A stretch of 40,780 nucleotides of DNA from Rhizonema sp. PD37 (GCA_029379215.1 JAQYWO010000041.1:1-40780), one strand, 5' to 3'. Shown: positions 15,347 to 24,062, counted from the stretch's first letter. Made by a program: numbers and translations. The notes: generated from the sequence alone by a model not told the origin.

Positions 15347-16219
15347 ATGCAAACCGATCCAAAACCAGGAACACTTTACGTTGTCGGAACACCAATTGGC
15401 AACTTGGAAGATATGACTTTCCGAGGAGTGCGAATTTTGCAAACAGTGGATCTAATTGCGGCGGAAGACACACGCCACACAGGTAGGTTGCTTCAACATT
15501 TTCAAGTGAAGACTCCTCAAGTAAGTTACCACGACCACAATCATCAAAGTCGGATTCCAGAATTATTAGATCATCTGGTGAATGGTAAGGCGATCGCTCT
15601 GGTGACGGATGCGGGTATGCCAGGAATTTCCGATCCTGGATATGAGCTGGTAAAAGTCTGTGTTGAGGCTGGAATAGGTGTGGTACCAATTCCTGGTGCA
15701 TGTGCTGCAATTATAGCAATGAGCGCAGCTGGACTACCAACCGAACGGTTTGTTTTTGAAGGATTTCTGCCAGCAAAAACTCAGCAACGGCGAGAACACT
15801 TAGAGTCTCTGACAACGGAACTCCGCACTATAATTTTGTACGAGTCTCCCCATCGCTTGCGAGATACTTTACAAGATTTAGGAGAAATTTTGGGCAATGA
15901 GCGTCAAATTGTGCTAGCACGAGAGTTGACGAAGTTGTATGAGGAATTTCACCGGGGTTCGATAGCAGAGGTGATTGCTGATTATGGCCATCGCGAACCT
16001 CAAGGTGAATATACAATTATTGTTGCTGGTGCTTCACCCAGTCAACCGCAGTTTTCAGAAGCCGAGTTGAAAGCTGAGTTGAGAAAGATTGTCAGTCAGG
16101 GAGTCTCGCGATCGCAAGCCAGCCGTCAGTTAGCAAAAGTTACCTCGCTTCCCCGTCGGCAACTTTATCAATTAGCACTTGCTATCGAAACAGTTGACCC
16201 AGACACAGAGAATAAGTAA
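15347..16219 (+). CDS. rsmI: 16S rRNA (cytidine1402-2'-O)-methyltransferase RsmI
   Basis: A 290-residue tetrapyrrole-methylase-fold enzyme. RsmI signature motifs are GTPIGNLEDMT (14-24), AAEDTRHTG (38-46), VTDAGMPGISDPG (86-98), PIPGACA (114-120) and FEGFLPAK (137-144). It uses S-adenosylmethionine to 2'-O-methylate C1402 in the decoding centre of 16S rRNA, a step that fine-tunes initiation and fidelity. The length is normal for the family, and the C-terminal KAELRKIVSQGVSRSQASRQ is the usual small tail domain. It starts at ATG 15347. It is divergent from the PfkB kinase and has no close downstream partner; a TGACG/CGTCA inverted repeat at 15267-15280 lies in the promoter region. Confidence 0.93.
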   Translation: MQTDPKPGTLYVVGTPIGNLEDMTFRGVRILQTVDLIAAEDTRHTGRLLQHFQVKTPQVSYHDHNHQSRIPELLDHLVNGKAIALVTDAGMPGISDPGYELVKVCVEAGIGVVPIPGACAAIIAMSAAGLPTERFVFEGFLPAKTQQRREHLESLTTELRTIILYESPHRLRDTLQDLGEILGNERQIVLARELTKLYEEFHRGSIAEVIADYGHREPQGEYTIIVAGASPSQPQFSEAELKAELRKIVSQGVSRSQASRQLAKVTSLPRRQLYQLALAIETVDPDTENK

Positions 16220-16750
16220 ACTATTACGGGTCAATGAACACATCTACATTTTCCTACCCTTAACTGCCCATCTTTAAAAGGAGTGGAAAGAATAATAGTA
16301 GGGATGTGTTAACCGTTGACTCAGATATTTATGCTTATTTTATACGATTGTAGAAAATATTACCTTGCCATGTTCTGAATTCTGAGTGCTTGTTGACAAG
16401 TTAAATTAGTACTCAGCAAATATTAGAAGACATTAGAAAACTCACTACTCAGCGTTACTTACAGCAGATTTGATGTTTATGAGGTACAGTGACCAATTCA
16501 AATTCCAAGATTTAAAAGCCACCCTACAATTGGTGTACCTCAGATACCTCAAAAGCGCTGTATCCTGGAGCGATAAGTCAAGGTACGACTTGTAACATCA
16601 TAGAAAAAACCTTTTTTAGCTCGGTTTATCGAACTGAGAATACATGAACGCACTCTAGATTTGCGCTAGTCCAAAAATCTCTATCTTGTGATGAGGGTGA
16701 TGAGAGAATATGTCAAAATGGGAAAGATTGATTACGAGGAAAAAGTCAGA
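16220..16750. other. Intergenic region upstream of rpsU
   Basis: There is no convincing gene. An imperfect hairpin (CTCGGTT at 16620-16626, AACTGAG at 16632-16638) lies about 115 bases before the rpsU start and could belong to its leader. A frame open upstream of rpsU (from 16688) is discussed under rejected items. Confidence 0.5.
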
Positions 16751-16930
16751 ATGACCCAGGTGGTTTTAGGAGAAAATGAAGGAATCGATTCAGCTTTACG
16801 TCGGTTTAAGCGTCAAGTTTCTAAGGCAGGAATTTTAGCTGATGTTAAGTACCACAAGCACTTTGAAACGCAAGCCGAAAAGCGCAAACGCAAAGCCGTG
16901 GTAGCCCGACGCCAAAGACGTTTTAAATGA
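16751..16930 (+). CDS. rpsU: 30S ribosomal protein S21 (bS21)
   Basis: A 59-residue, very basic protein starting [20 protein letters not shown], the standard cyanobacterial bS21 N-terminus, and ending [16 protein letters not shown]. bS21 binds the 30S platform near the anti-Shine-Dalgarno region of 16S rRNA and helps initiation. The frame is open 21 codons further upstream (from 16688), but family members start exactly at this MTQVV methionine and the extra residues are not conserved. A GAGGA lies 11-15 bases before ATG 16751. Cyanobacteria often have more than one rpsU copy. The gene is monocistronic here, with nothing on the same strand close by. Confidence 0.93.
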   Translation: MTQVVLGENEGIDSALRRFKRQVSKAGILADVKYHKHFETQAEKRKRKAVVARRQRRFK

Positions 16931-17213
16931 ACACATTATGATGTCTTCGTCGCTTAACGCTCCCGTATGTTAATCAAGCTACACGGCTCTCGTTATGATT
17001 ATTATAAAAAATTAGCTTTTCGGAAGCACGCTTCTTCTGTGAAGTATGAATTAATAGCTTCAACAATGTCTTGAAGTCGGTTGAGAACCTAGTTATGGTG
17101 AGATGGAGCAGCTAAATCGCTGCCCATCAACCCGACTCAAAGCGAGCATTCAGCTATTAGCACTTCAGAAGTCATATTATGTGCGAATGTGTGCGAAGAG
17201 TTGAATGATGACA

Positions 17214-17855
17214 TTAAGAATTAGGAAAATCGATAGTACGGCTATTACAATTATTCATTGCCTTTTCAACTCCCTGCTTCAGGCAAAGTTCCAAGCATTC
17301 AACAACATGTTGTAGTATCAGAGACATTAGAGCAGTTTCAGCTTTGGAAAATTTACCCAGCACAAAAGAAACAGAGTCTGATTCAGCACCAGAAGTAGAA
17401 TCTTTTGGTTTACCGATGCCGATCCGCAGACGGGGAAAATTTTGAGTACCGAGATGTGCGATCGTGCTTTTAATGCCATTATGTCCTCCAGCAGAACCAG
17501 ATAAGCGTAGGCGAGTTTTGCCTAGAGGCAAATCCATGTCATCATAAATCACGAGTACCGATTCAGGCGGCAATTTGTACCAATTTGTCACTGCCTGGAT
17601 TGCTTGTCCTGACAAATTCATGTATGTCAACGGTTTCAGCAAACGAATTTTATCTTTCGTTGGTCCTATTCCTTCCCCATACTCCCCCTGAAACTTGCGG
17701 TTTTCCGTCAAAGAAATCCGCCATGGACGGCATAAAGCATCGATAGCGGCAAAGCCGATATTGTGGCGAGTTTGGTCATACTTCGGTTCTGGATTTCCCA
17801 ACCCTACAATCAGCTGGGGAATTACCAAAGTTTTTTGGGTAACACCTTCTGTCAC
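17214..17855 (-). CDS. pth: Peptidyl-tRNA hydrolase
   Basis: A 213-residue Pth. The catalytic pocket is complete: LIVGLGNPEPKYDQTRHNIGF (N21, catalytic H31), YDDMDLP (104-110), and SAGGHNGIKS with N126. The enzyme releases peptides from prematurely dropped peptidyl-tRNA, recycling tRNA. The start is GTG at 17855; the upstream 14 bases are two ATTTTAG heptamers, so no good Shine-Dalgarno exists, but the residues VTQKTLVIPQLIVGLGNPEP match cyanobacterial Pth closely. The C-terminus (NCNSRTIDFPNS) is slightly extended. tatA lies 91 bases upstream on the same strand, and the two may be read from one transcript together with psbH further up, although a terminator separates psbH from tatA. Confidence 0.93.
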   Translation of the reverse strand: MTEGVTQKTLVIPQLIVGLGNPEPKYDQTRHNIGFAAIDALCRPWRISLTENRKFQGEYGEGIGPTKDKIRLLKPLTYMNLSGQAIQAVTNWYKLPPESVLVIYDDMDLPLGKTRLRLSGSAGGHNGIKSTIAHLGTQNFPRLRIGIGKPKDSTSGAESDSVSFVLGKFSKAETALMSLILQHVVECLELCLKQGVEKAMNNCNSRTIDFPNS

Positions 17856-17858
17856 TCG

Positions 17859-17872
17859 ATTTTAGATTTTAG
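17859..17872. repeat. Two ATTTTAG heptamers directly upstream of pth
   Basis: ATTTTAG occurs twice in tandem, ending three bases before the GTG start of pth on the minus strand. It is the same heptamer family as at 4864-4891 and occupies the position where a ribosome binding site would be expected. Confidence 0.75.
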
Positions 17873-17946
17873 TATAGGAATATATCAGCCAAATCTAACA
17901 CAAGAACAAACAAGACTTTGGGTTACTGTGGTTGACAGCAGTTTTC

Positions 17947-18219
17947 TCAACTGTGTTGGACAGAATCGCTAGTTTCTTTCTCCACTTTAGATGGTTCTAG
18001 ATGCTTGGGTTCTAGTTCTGCGGTAGTCTTAACAGCTTCTTCCAACTGAGATGTTTCTTTTTGAAACTCATTTTGAAACTCCCGAGAAGCATCTTGAAAA
18101 CCCTTTATCGCTTTTCCCATACTCCTACCAATCTCCGGCAGCTTTTTTGGACCAAAGATTAACAGCGCCACAACCATGATTAAAGCCATTTCCGGCAGAC
18201 CCATACCAAATATATTCAT
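17947..18219 (-). CDS. tatA: Sec-independent translocase subunit TatA/E
   Basis: A 90-residue protein with the TatA plan: a short N-terminus, one membrane helix (about 7-22, LPEMALIMVVALLIFG), the FGPKKLPEIGRSMGKAIKGFQ hinge and amphipathic helix, then a charged, disordered tail. TatA oligomers with TatC move folded twin-arginine proteins across thylakoid and plasma membranes; in cyanobacteria substrates include the Rieske protein. It starts at ATG 18219 with TAGGAGA at about five bases. The FGPKKLPE form without the TatB-specific features supports TatA/E. tatC is not in this window. The gene sits between psbH and pth on one strand, downstream of a psbH terminator. Confidence 0.93.
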   Translation of the reverse strand: MNIFGMGLPEMALIMVVALLIFGPKKLPEIGRSMGKAIKGFQDASREFQNEFQKETSQLEEAVKTTAELEPKHLEPSKVEKETSDSVQHS

Positions 18220-18312
18220 AAGTCTCCTAATAAACCTGTATATCTAGTGTAAAGCTTTAAGGCTGTCAGGGAGTGGAGGCAGAACAAGACAGAAAAAAGG
18301 AACCTAGTGACC

Positions 18313-18338
18313 TAAAGAAAAACCCGGAATAGCCGGGT
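18313..18338 (-). terminator. Rho-independent terminator after psbH
   Basis: On the minus strand ACCCGG, loop CTATT, CCGGGT is followed by TTTTTCTTT. The stem spans 18322-18338 and the T-rich run lies just beyond it. It lies about 45 bases past the psbH stop, so psbH is probably terminated before tatA. Confidence 0.75.
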
Positions 18339-18380
18339 GTAAAATAAATTCTTATGTAAGCAGCAAAGCTTCTATATTGC

Positions 18381-18584
18381 TTATCTGCCTATGCTACTCC
18401 AATCAACTGTTACATCCTGAATTAGCAGCGATCTGTTGTAGAGTTGCAGAATAATCAGCAAAAACACGAGAAAGAGTGCCATAAAAACGCCCATGAGAGG
18501 AGTTGTACTCCAACCAGGCGCGACTTTACCATACTCTGAGTTTAAGGGTTTGAGAACATCTCCCAACCGAGTCCTTTGTGCCAT
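18381..18584 (-). CDS. psbH: Photosystem II reaction centre protein H
   Basis: A 67-residue one-helix photosystem II subunit: [20 protein letters not shown], then [20 protein letters not shown] with a membrane helix (about 30-50), ending [19 protein letters not shown]. PsbH binds CP47 near the QB side, helps assembly of the CP47 module and stabilises bicarbonate binding. The cyanobacterial form lacks most of the plant phosphorylated N-terminus, as here. It starts at ATG 18584 with AGGTGA upstream. psbN is divergent across a 560-bp gap, the classic cyanobacterial psbH/psbN head-to-head layout, although the gap is unusually long because it carries interspersed repeats. Confidence 0.96.
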   Translation of the reverse strand: MAQRTRLGDVLKPLNSEYGKVAPGWSTTPLMGVFMALFLVFLLIILQLYNRSLLIQDVTVDWSSIGR

Positions 18585-19144
18585 AATTCACCTAAGATCT
18601 AGTTACCAATTGATATTTTAAGCTTTTGTCAAATTCTACCAATTTACACTCCACTGTCCAAAGACAAGCGGACTCTGGAGACTTTTTAGTTAGCATATCC
18701 CTATTGTAAGGGTTCTCCGATTTAATAAATATGACACAAAAGCGTGTTGATACTCTCTTGTGCTTCAAACGGGGGAACCCCCAACGCCAAACGCCTGCAA
18801 CGGTAAAACCGTATAGGCAGACTGGCGATCGCAAGGCACAGGCTCGTCTCCTAATAGTATTTTGGGTGTCAACTTTTTTTCAATCCAAGGTTAAGTTTTA
18901 TGCCTTGTACTGACATGCCTATTGTACCATCAACAGACTTCTTTTAAATCGGCACGATCTTAGGTAATTAGGTTGTCGTCGCATTACCAATCGAAAAAAC
19001 ACTGCGCCGCGAATTCATGAGAACGTGTTACGATACTCTTTGTGGTAGGCAATAATCAGGACAGGTAATCTGGAATCTGAATCTATCTGCAATCCCATAC
19101 TTAAAATTTAACGAATATAACGTCTCATAATTTCCCCGTTTATT
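18585..19144. other. psbH-psbN divergent intergenic region
   Basis: 560 bases containing the promoters of both psbH and psbN. The psbN-proximal part shows no motif I can defend. Two frames of 60-80 codons around 18592-18913 lie over dispersed repeats and look non-coding. Confidence 0.6.
18771..18812. repeat. Interspersed palindromic repeat
   Basis: GGGGG-AA-CCCCC (18771-18782) and ACGGT-AAA-ACCGT (18800-18812) are two perfect hairpins with a CAACGCCAAACGCCTG linker. This type of element recurs in filamentous cyanobacterial genomes. It increases the psbH-psbN spacing. Confidence 0.6.
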
Positions 19145-19276
19145 ATGGAACCCGCAACAGTTTTCAGCATTTCCGTCGGCGCTATTGTCTTCGCGATCAC
19201 AGCCGCAGCAATTTACACTTCATTTGGTCCTCCTAGCAAGGAACTAGATGACCCTTATGATGACCATGAGGATTAA
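19145..19276 (+). CDS. psbN: Photosystem II biogenesis protein PsbN
   Basis: A 43-residue protein read directly from the sequence: MEPATVFSISVGAIVFAITA, AAIYTSFGPPSKELDDPYDD, ending HED. It has one membrane helix (about 5-25) and an acidic stromal/cytoplasmic tail. PsbN is not a core subunit; it helps early assembly and repair of the photosystem II reaction centre (heterodimer) in the thylakoid membrane. The start ATG 19145 and stop 19274-19276 give exactly the usual size. It runs divergent from psbH. The following gene on the same strand is far away, so psbN is monocistronic. Confidence 0.96.
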   Translation: MEPATVFSISVGAIVFAITAAAIYTSFGPPSKELDDPYDDHED

Positions 19277-19584
19277 GATTTGTTAACAAGCGCGGGGATA
19301 TTCGTCGCGAGCTAATACGTAATGATAAGAACATCCAAAAATCTAGCTGATATTATCCGTCTTTCGGATGAAGTATGTGTTAAAAGGGATGGACTAACTT
19401 GCGGTTCGGAGTCTGTCCCTATAAGTCATAAATTTATCTTATAATTCGGCGATTGACCCTAACCTTAATCCACTTTATACATGAGCAGCGATACGCCTTA
19501 AGCCCTTGCCAAGGGTATCGCTATGTTGGAAAAAACATGTGATTTACTGAACATGTGTATCCGATTTGTTGATGAGGACATCGC
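19277..19584. other. Intergenic region with one long hairpin
   Basis: No gene is visible. A strong inverted repeat (AGCGATAC at 19487-19494, GTATCGCT at 19515-19522) is extended inward by CCTT/AAGG. It lies about 60 bases past the end of the toxin remnant on the minus strand and lacks a T-run, so it is a structured element rather than a clear terminator. Confidence 0.6.
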
Positions 19585-19888
19585 TTAACTATTATCATCC
19601 TCTGCAAATAAAGTATCAAGATCACAATAGCCACACATAACCCGGTCAACCTCAACACCTTTTTCGATTAACGATATAAAAATTCTATAATTACCAACGC
19701 TAAAACCTCTTGATAAAGGTACAAGATAATCTAAACTTCGTCCCATATTTGGAAAATTAGTCAAAATTTTGCACTTTTTCAATAGCATTTATAAAGCGGG
19801 TTGAAGCCTGTGGGTTTTCACGAGAGAGAAATTGGTTAATTTCCTGAATAACAAGTCTTGCTTGGGCAGTAAAAACGTAGCGATTCAT
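19585..19888 (-). pseudogene. ParE/RelE-family toxin, frameshifted
   Basis: From ATG 19888 the frame reads MNRYVFTAQARLVIQEINQF, then LSRENPQASTRFINAIEKV, which is a ParE/RelE N-terminus. It stops at TAA 19757-19759. A second frame overlapping it continues with ILTNFPNMGRSLDYLVPLSR, GFSVGNYRIFISLIEKGVEV and a tail to 19585, the matching C-terminal half. One extra base at about 19768 (frame +1) would join them into a toxin of about 100 residues. ParE toxins poison gyrase and RelE toxins cut mRNA; the intact gene would have been one of these. The start overlaps the antitoxin remnant stop by four bases (ATGA), the usual operon overlap. As it stands the toxin should be non-functional unless the frameshift is a sequencing error. 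Confidence 0.75.
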
Positions 19889-20115
19889 TCATATTCACCA
19901 CTGGATATTTGACGAATATCTTCACGCAATTCTTTAAATACCTCTTCACCATCAATCACTTTTCCTTTGTCACCTTGTTCTACACCAATAGCAATTTCTC
20001 CTCGAAGTGCTTCAAGTCGTGCCTCACGAATGCGATCGCTTTCCTCTATCAGTCGAAATGCATCGCGTGCAACCTCATTCGCAGATAAATATCTACAATG
20101 TAGTAAACAAGCGAT
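19885..20115 (-). pseudogene. ParD-like antitoxin remnant lacking its N-terminus
   Basis: An open frame of 76 codons from a stop at 20116-20118 to TGA 19885-19887. It reads RYLSANEVARDAFRLIEESD, RIREARLEALRGEIAIGVEQ, GDKGKVIDGEEVFKELRED. This matches ParD family antitoxins from the end of the ribbon-helix-helix domain onward, including the loop and second helix. There is no ATG, GTG or TTG in the frame before this part, and the preceding dozen codons do not look conserved, so the DNA-binding strand and first helix are missing. The ORF of the next gene begins just beyond, on the other strand, at 20129. Loss of the N-terminus together with the toxin frameshift indicates a decayed toxin-antitoxin pair. 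Confidence 0.65.
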
Positions 20116-20128
20116 TTAAAAGTGGAAC

Positions 20129-20536
20129 ATGACAACAGTGAAAATCTTACCTATATATGATGCTAGTGGTGAGAAATCTTATATTTCTGTTGTAGGTGAT
20201 AAGCAGTCGATTGGCAAAACTGCGGGACAAGCTCTAGATGCTTTAACCAATCAATTAGGTGAAAATGAATTTAGTGCTTTACTAATGCTCCAAAGTTTTC
20301 ATTCTGATCAGTTCTTTAGTGAAGAGCCGCAAAAACGTTTATCCGATCTCATGGATTTGTGGAGAACTTCCCGTGATCAGGAACAGTCGCTTTCAAAAGA
20401 ACTGCAAGCTGAGTTAGATAGTCTCGTCGAGGCTGAACTTAAAGTTTACATTCATTCTACGCTAGCTGATGGCAAAATTACCAATATTTTCGTGATGCGT
20501 AGGATATTGCTGTCATTGAATCAGCATCACTTATGA
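20129..20536 (+). CDS. Hypothetical protein
   Basis: A 135-residue soluble protein, beginning MTTVKILPIYDASGEKSYIS and continuing with GDKQSIGKTAGQALDALTNQ. It has the feel of a small conserved cyanobacterial protein, but I cannot assign a domain or function. A beta-rich first third is followed by helices (FSALLMLQSF, QKRLSDLMDLWRTSRDQ). The C-terminus (about 107-135) is less regular than the rest and may include sequence after a junction. No signal peptide or membrane helix is present. It starts at ATG 20129. It is divergent from the truncated antitoxin, so the end of that gene may have been lost when this region rearranged. Two hairpins follow its stop. Confidence 0.6.
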   Translation: MTTVKILPIYDASGEKSYISVVGDKQSIGKTAGQALDALTNQLGENEFSALLMLQSFHSDQFFSEEPQKRLSDLMDLWRTSRDQEQSLSKELQAELDSLVEAELKVYIHSTLADGKITNIFVMRRILLSLNQHHL

Positions 20537-20558
20537 GGTGTCTGCTTGAACTGTGGGC

Positions 20559-20589
20559 GATCGCACGGCTTGAACACTGCCGTGCGATC
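20559..20589 (+). terminator. Perfect 11-bp inverted repeat after the hypothetical gene
   Basis: Arms GATCGCACGGC (20559-20569) and GCCGTGCGATC (20579-20589) with a 9-base loop, 23 bases after the stop. It includes a HIP1 octamer (20557-20564) and lacks a long T-run, so it may be a terminator stem or simply a palindromic repeat. Confidence 0.45.
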
Positions 20590-20618
20590 ACATTTTGATG
20601 ACAAGGGAGATTTGCGAT

Positions 20619-20645
20619 TGCGCTTCGGCGCAGTGCCTTTTTGTA
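20619..20645 (+). terminator. TTCG-tetraloop hairpin with T-run
   Basis: TGCGC-TTCG-GCGCA (20619-20632) is followed by GTGCC and TTTTTG. The very stable cUUCGg-type loop and T-tract suit a Rho-independent terminator on the plus strand; the same core is also a dispersed cyanobacterial repeat. Confidence 0.5.
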
Positions 20646-20738
20646 TAATTCCAATGCCAGAAACTAGTCTTGATAGAACTGGTCTTATAAGTGATCTTAC
20701 AAAACGCCTGATAAGAATGGGATGGGCGATAGCCGCGT

Positions 20739-23654
20739 TTATTTTACAGGGCAACTAATAGGAGTATTCAAGGTGCTAGGGTTGGTTACAGAAGAGATGA
20801 GCATGGCTTCACCTTTATCATTTAACACCCAGCCAGTCGCAGGTATGATTGCTATTGGTTGGAGTTTGGATTTAGCTGCGCGTGTTTTGCGTTGATGCTG
20901 CGCTGTGGTTGCTGGTAGGCGTGTGTCTGTCCATACTACGTCACTGCTTAGGGGTTCGTCGGGACTGGGAGGCAAGCCGCTGCGTCCGGTGACGGTGAAG
21001 TTGCTGCCACCAACGTCTGCAAAAGCGGCACAGCTAGAGGAAACTAACTTTGGCGCAACATCGGTAACTGTGGGTAGGGTAACTAAACCACGATTGGGGT
21101 CTATATCTGGTGTGTTGATTTGCACTGTACCATTTAAATCTGGGTTTTGCTGAGAAACAGTCGTGATGTCATTTGTTGGCAGTTGACGTGGGTCTAAATC
21201 CTGTGGTCGCAATCTCCCCAAATCTTGCCTACTGAGTGGGGCGATGTTGAAAAGGTTTGTAGCGTTTATTGAAACTCTTCCACCACTGCCACTAAAGGCA
21301 TTTGCAGTGATGTCACTATTTTCCAGAGGAAAAGCAATTATAAACGGTGTATTGATGGTAATGTTACCACCATTGCCACCTGCATTTGCTGTGCCTGCGG
21401 TAGCGGAGATCAGGCTGCCATTGTGCAGTAGTAGGTATTGAGAAAGGTTAAAATTGATATTACCACCATCGTTAGAGGCTGCTTGAGCAGTGATTTGACC
21501 GTTACTCATGCGTAAAATATCAGCGTTAATGTGAATATTGCCTGGAGTCCCTTGACCACTAGGAAAAGTTCCAAATGCTCCATAGACACTAACTCCTAGT
21601 TCTCCACCATTAGTTAAAGACAATGACTTAGCAGTGATATCAACATTTCCACCATTACCTACTGCACCAGATCTCACAGTACTAAAGAAGCCACTGGAAA
21701 TCCCATGATCGTTTATCCCATCAACACTGACTGCTTCCTTGGCTTCAATCATTATGTTCCCTCCATTCCCTTTTCCCAGAGTAAAGGAGTCAATTTGAGC
21801 GCCATTAGTTAAAGAAAGTAAACCAGTGGTAATTTTAAGACTTCCAGCATTACCTACAGCGTCATGTCTCTGAACATTGTTGGAAATGTTTGCACTATCT
21901 AAAGAAATTGCATGACCAGATGTGATAGAGATATTACCTGCATCACCATTACCAGAACTGCCGGAACTGATTGTTCCACTATCTGTGAGAGAAATATTTT
22001 CTGCTTGAATCTTAATATCTCCACCACTTCCCACAGAACCAATACCAAGATTTGTCAAGATACCGGTGTGTACACCAGAAATTGTCAAGGTATCACGCAC
22101 GTTAAGACTTACATTACCACTATTACCTCGACCATAAGCGGAAGAAGCGATGGCTCCACCATCCGTGAGAGAAACATTTCCTGCTTGAATATTAATATCT
22201 CCACCACGTCCGACAGCACTAGTCCCAAGGGTAGCTGTAATGAAGCTATCGGCACCAGAAATTGTCAAGGTATTGCCTACGTTAACACTTATACTACCGC
22301 TATTACCTTGACCTAAGATGCTAGAACTGATAGCTCCACCATCTGTAAGAGAAACATTTCCCGCTTGAATATTAATATCCCCAGTGTTCCCCACAGTACC
22401 AGGTAATAGAATGGTGCTAATAAAACCGCCATCCAGAAAAATAGAATTACTAGCAGTAATAAAGATGTTGCCTGAATCACCATTACTAGCACTATTAGAG
22501 CCGATTAATCCATTGCGTATTAAAGATATATTTTTTGCTTGAATATTAATATCTCCACCATGTCCCACAGCACCTGGAAATACATCGCTGACAATAAAGC
22601 CCCCATCTAAAGAAATTGCGTTACGGGCTGTAATAAAAATGTTACCCGCATCTCCTGTTGCACTTGTAAAATTACTTATTTCACCCCTATTAGACAAAGA
22701 AATTGAATCAGCGTTGATGTTAATGTCTCCAGCTTTACTACTACCATCAGTCAATCCTGTAACAATTCCTGCTAACAAGAAGGAATTAGATATCTCTAAA
22801 TTATGGGCATTAATGGCAACATTTCCCCCACCAGCACCATAGACACTAACTAAAGCTTGGTTAGTCAGAGAGATGTCTCCTAGCTGCACATCTCTAGGAA
22901 CACTTAAACTCAGAGTGTTGCCTGCAACATTTAACCCAATTGTCCCTGGTGCGGCTAACCCAGCTAATTCAATTCTGCCACCATTAGCTGTCAGCCTACC
23001 TCCATCTAAGTTGATATTCCCACCAACTAACAACAAACTATTGCCATCAGGTACTCGTAAACCTGTAACGTTAGAACCTGTAAGGTCAACTCCTGCAGAT
23101 GCTTGTGATTGATTGGTAATCACCCCTGGATTAATTTGAGTGAACAGCAATGCTGAAGGGTTGATTGTCAATAATGGTGTTGATTTATCGGGGATGGAAG
23201 CACTAAAAATTCCTTGAGTGCCAAATTGAATGGCATTAGCTGTAGAACCAACAAAGGAACCGCCAACATTTAACTGGGCATTAGAACCAAACACAATCCC
23301 ATTGGGATTTAGAAAAAACAAATTTGCAACGCCATTAGCACGAATTAACCCGTCAATATTTGAGACTGCTCCTCCTGTTACCCGACTAAAAATGTTTTGT
23401 ATATCCAATCCATTGTTAAATGAAGCCGTACTCCCGGTTGGCACAGAAAACTGCTGAAAACTATGAAACAAATTACGTCCAGCTTGCGTTCCACCAGTAA
23501 TATTGAAGACACTACCATTGATTGTGACACTGGAATTATTCGGTAAAGTTCTGTCAGGTGTAATTTGGGCTGTGGCACAACTTACTCCGAATACATAAGC
23601 ACCACCAAGAACAATTCCAAATAACTGACGCCAAATATTACCCATCTCTAGCAT
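20739..23654 (-). CDS. Two-partner-secretion exoprotein, filamentous haemagglutinin-like (TpsA)
   Basis: A 971-residue exported protein. A signal peptide (about 1-29, ending ATAQ) is followed by the TPS secretion domain (about 33-200) with FNITGGTQAGRNLFHSFQQF, RVTGGAVSNIDGLIRANGVA and LFFLNPNGIVFG. The rest is a right-handed beta-helix of many repeats built on GDINIQAGNVSLTDGGAISS and GNSGSISVNVGNTLTISGAD. A short cysteine-containing tail ends ISCPVK. TpsA proteins cross the outer membrane through a TpsB (ShlB/FhaC-type) porin and act in adhesion, haem or metal capture, or competition. No TpsB gene lies in this window, so a partner must be elsewhere. It starts at ATG 23654 with AAAGGAG at ideal spacing. 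The repeats make copy number liable to change. Confidence 0.88.
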   Translation of the reverse strand: MLEMGNIWRQLFGIVLGGAYVFGVSCATAQITPDRTLPNNSSVTINGSVFNITGGTQAGRNLFHSFQQFSVPTGSTASFNNGLDIQNIFSRVTGGAVSNIDGLIRANGVANLFFLNPNGIVFGSNAQLNVGGSFVGSTANAIQFGTQGIFSASIPDKSTPLLTINPSALLFTQINPGVITNQSQASAGVDLTGSNVTGLRVPDGNSLLLVGGNINLDGGRLTANGGRIELAGLAAPGTIGLNVAGNTLSLSVPRDVQLGDISLTNQALVSVYGAGGGNVAINAHNLEISNSFLLAGIVTGLTDGSSKAGDININADSISLSNRGEISNFTSATGDAGNIFITARNAISLDGGFIVSDVFPGAVGHGGDINIQAKNISLIRNGLIGSNSASNGDSGNIFITASNSIFLDGGFISTILLPGTVGNTGDINIQAGNVSLTDGGAISSSILGQGNSGSISVNVGNTLTISGADSFITATLGTSAVGRGGDINIQAGNVSLTDGGAIASSAYGRGNSGNVSLNVRDTLTISGVHTGILTNLGIGSVGSGGDIKIQAENISLTDSGTISSGSSGNGDAGNISITSGHAISLDSANISNNVQRHDAVGNAGSLKITTGLLSLTNGAQIDSFTLGKGNGGNIMIEAKEAVSVDGINDHGISSGFFSTVRSGAVGNGGNVDITAKSLSLTNGGELGVSVYGAFGTFPSGQGTPGNIHINADILRMSNGQITAQAASNDGGNINFNLSQYLLLHNGSLISATAGTANAGGNGGNITINTPFIIAFPLENSDITANAFSGSGGRVSINATNLFNIAPLSRQDLGRLRPQDLDPRQLPTNDITTVSQQNPDLNGTVQINTPDIDPNRGLVTLPTVTDVAPKLVSSSCAAFADVGGSNFTVTGRSGLPPSPDEPLSSDVVWTDTRLPATTAQHQRKTRAAKSKLQPIAIIPATGWVLNDKGEAMLISSVTNPSTLNTPISCPVK

Positions 23655-23874
23655 TGCAATCTCCTTTGAAGCGTGTTAAAGATAGAACTACTCTTGAGTA
23701 GATCATCCAGACGGTATAATTTATGCAACTAGAGTCTTAGCTCTAGTCTTGAGGGCAGTTTTATAAAAAAATGGTAGTGCGGCTGTCTAATGGCCATCCT
23801 CAACAGCACTCTCGCCATGAGCCGAGAGATAAAAGTATAATTAGGAACCCATCCCCAACTATACAAAGTTTCAC

Positions 23875-24057
23875 TCATGACTTTCCTGTCTTAAATGTTA
23901 CAAATTGTTGCCGATATGCGGTGTACCAACGGATATTAGGAGCAGAATACGCCCATTCGTACCATTGTTGCTGAAGAGGTGTCAGAGTATGTGGATCTCG
24001 TTTTTCAGTTTCCGTCTTTTTGACTAACCACCCTTCTTCTAGGCACTTAACGCTCAT
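23875..24057 (-). CDS. Possible small protein (60 residues)
   Basis: Starts at ATG 24057, five bases after the stop of the upstream fragment. The sequence includes LVKKTETEKRDPHTLTPLQQ and WYEWAYSAPNIRWYTAYRQQ. It is charged in the first half and aromatic-rich in the second; no known domain is recognised. The start has no Shine-Dalgarno but is closely coupled to the upstream frame, as in a two-gene operon. It could be a real small gene or a fragment. Confidence 0.35.
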   Translation of the reverse strand: MSVKCLEEGWLVKKTETEKRDPHTLTPLQQQWYEWAYSAPNIRWYTAYRQQFVTFKTGKS

Positions 24058-24062
24058 ATCCT

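Noticed and set aside
16688..16750. N-terminal extension of rpsU by 21 codons
   Set aside because: Cyanobacterial bS21 starts at [11 protein letters not shown]; upstream residues are not conserved and ATG 16751 fits better.
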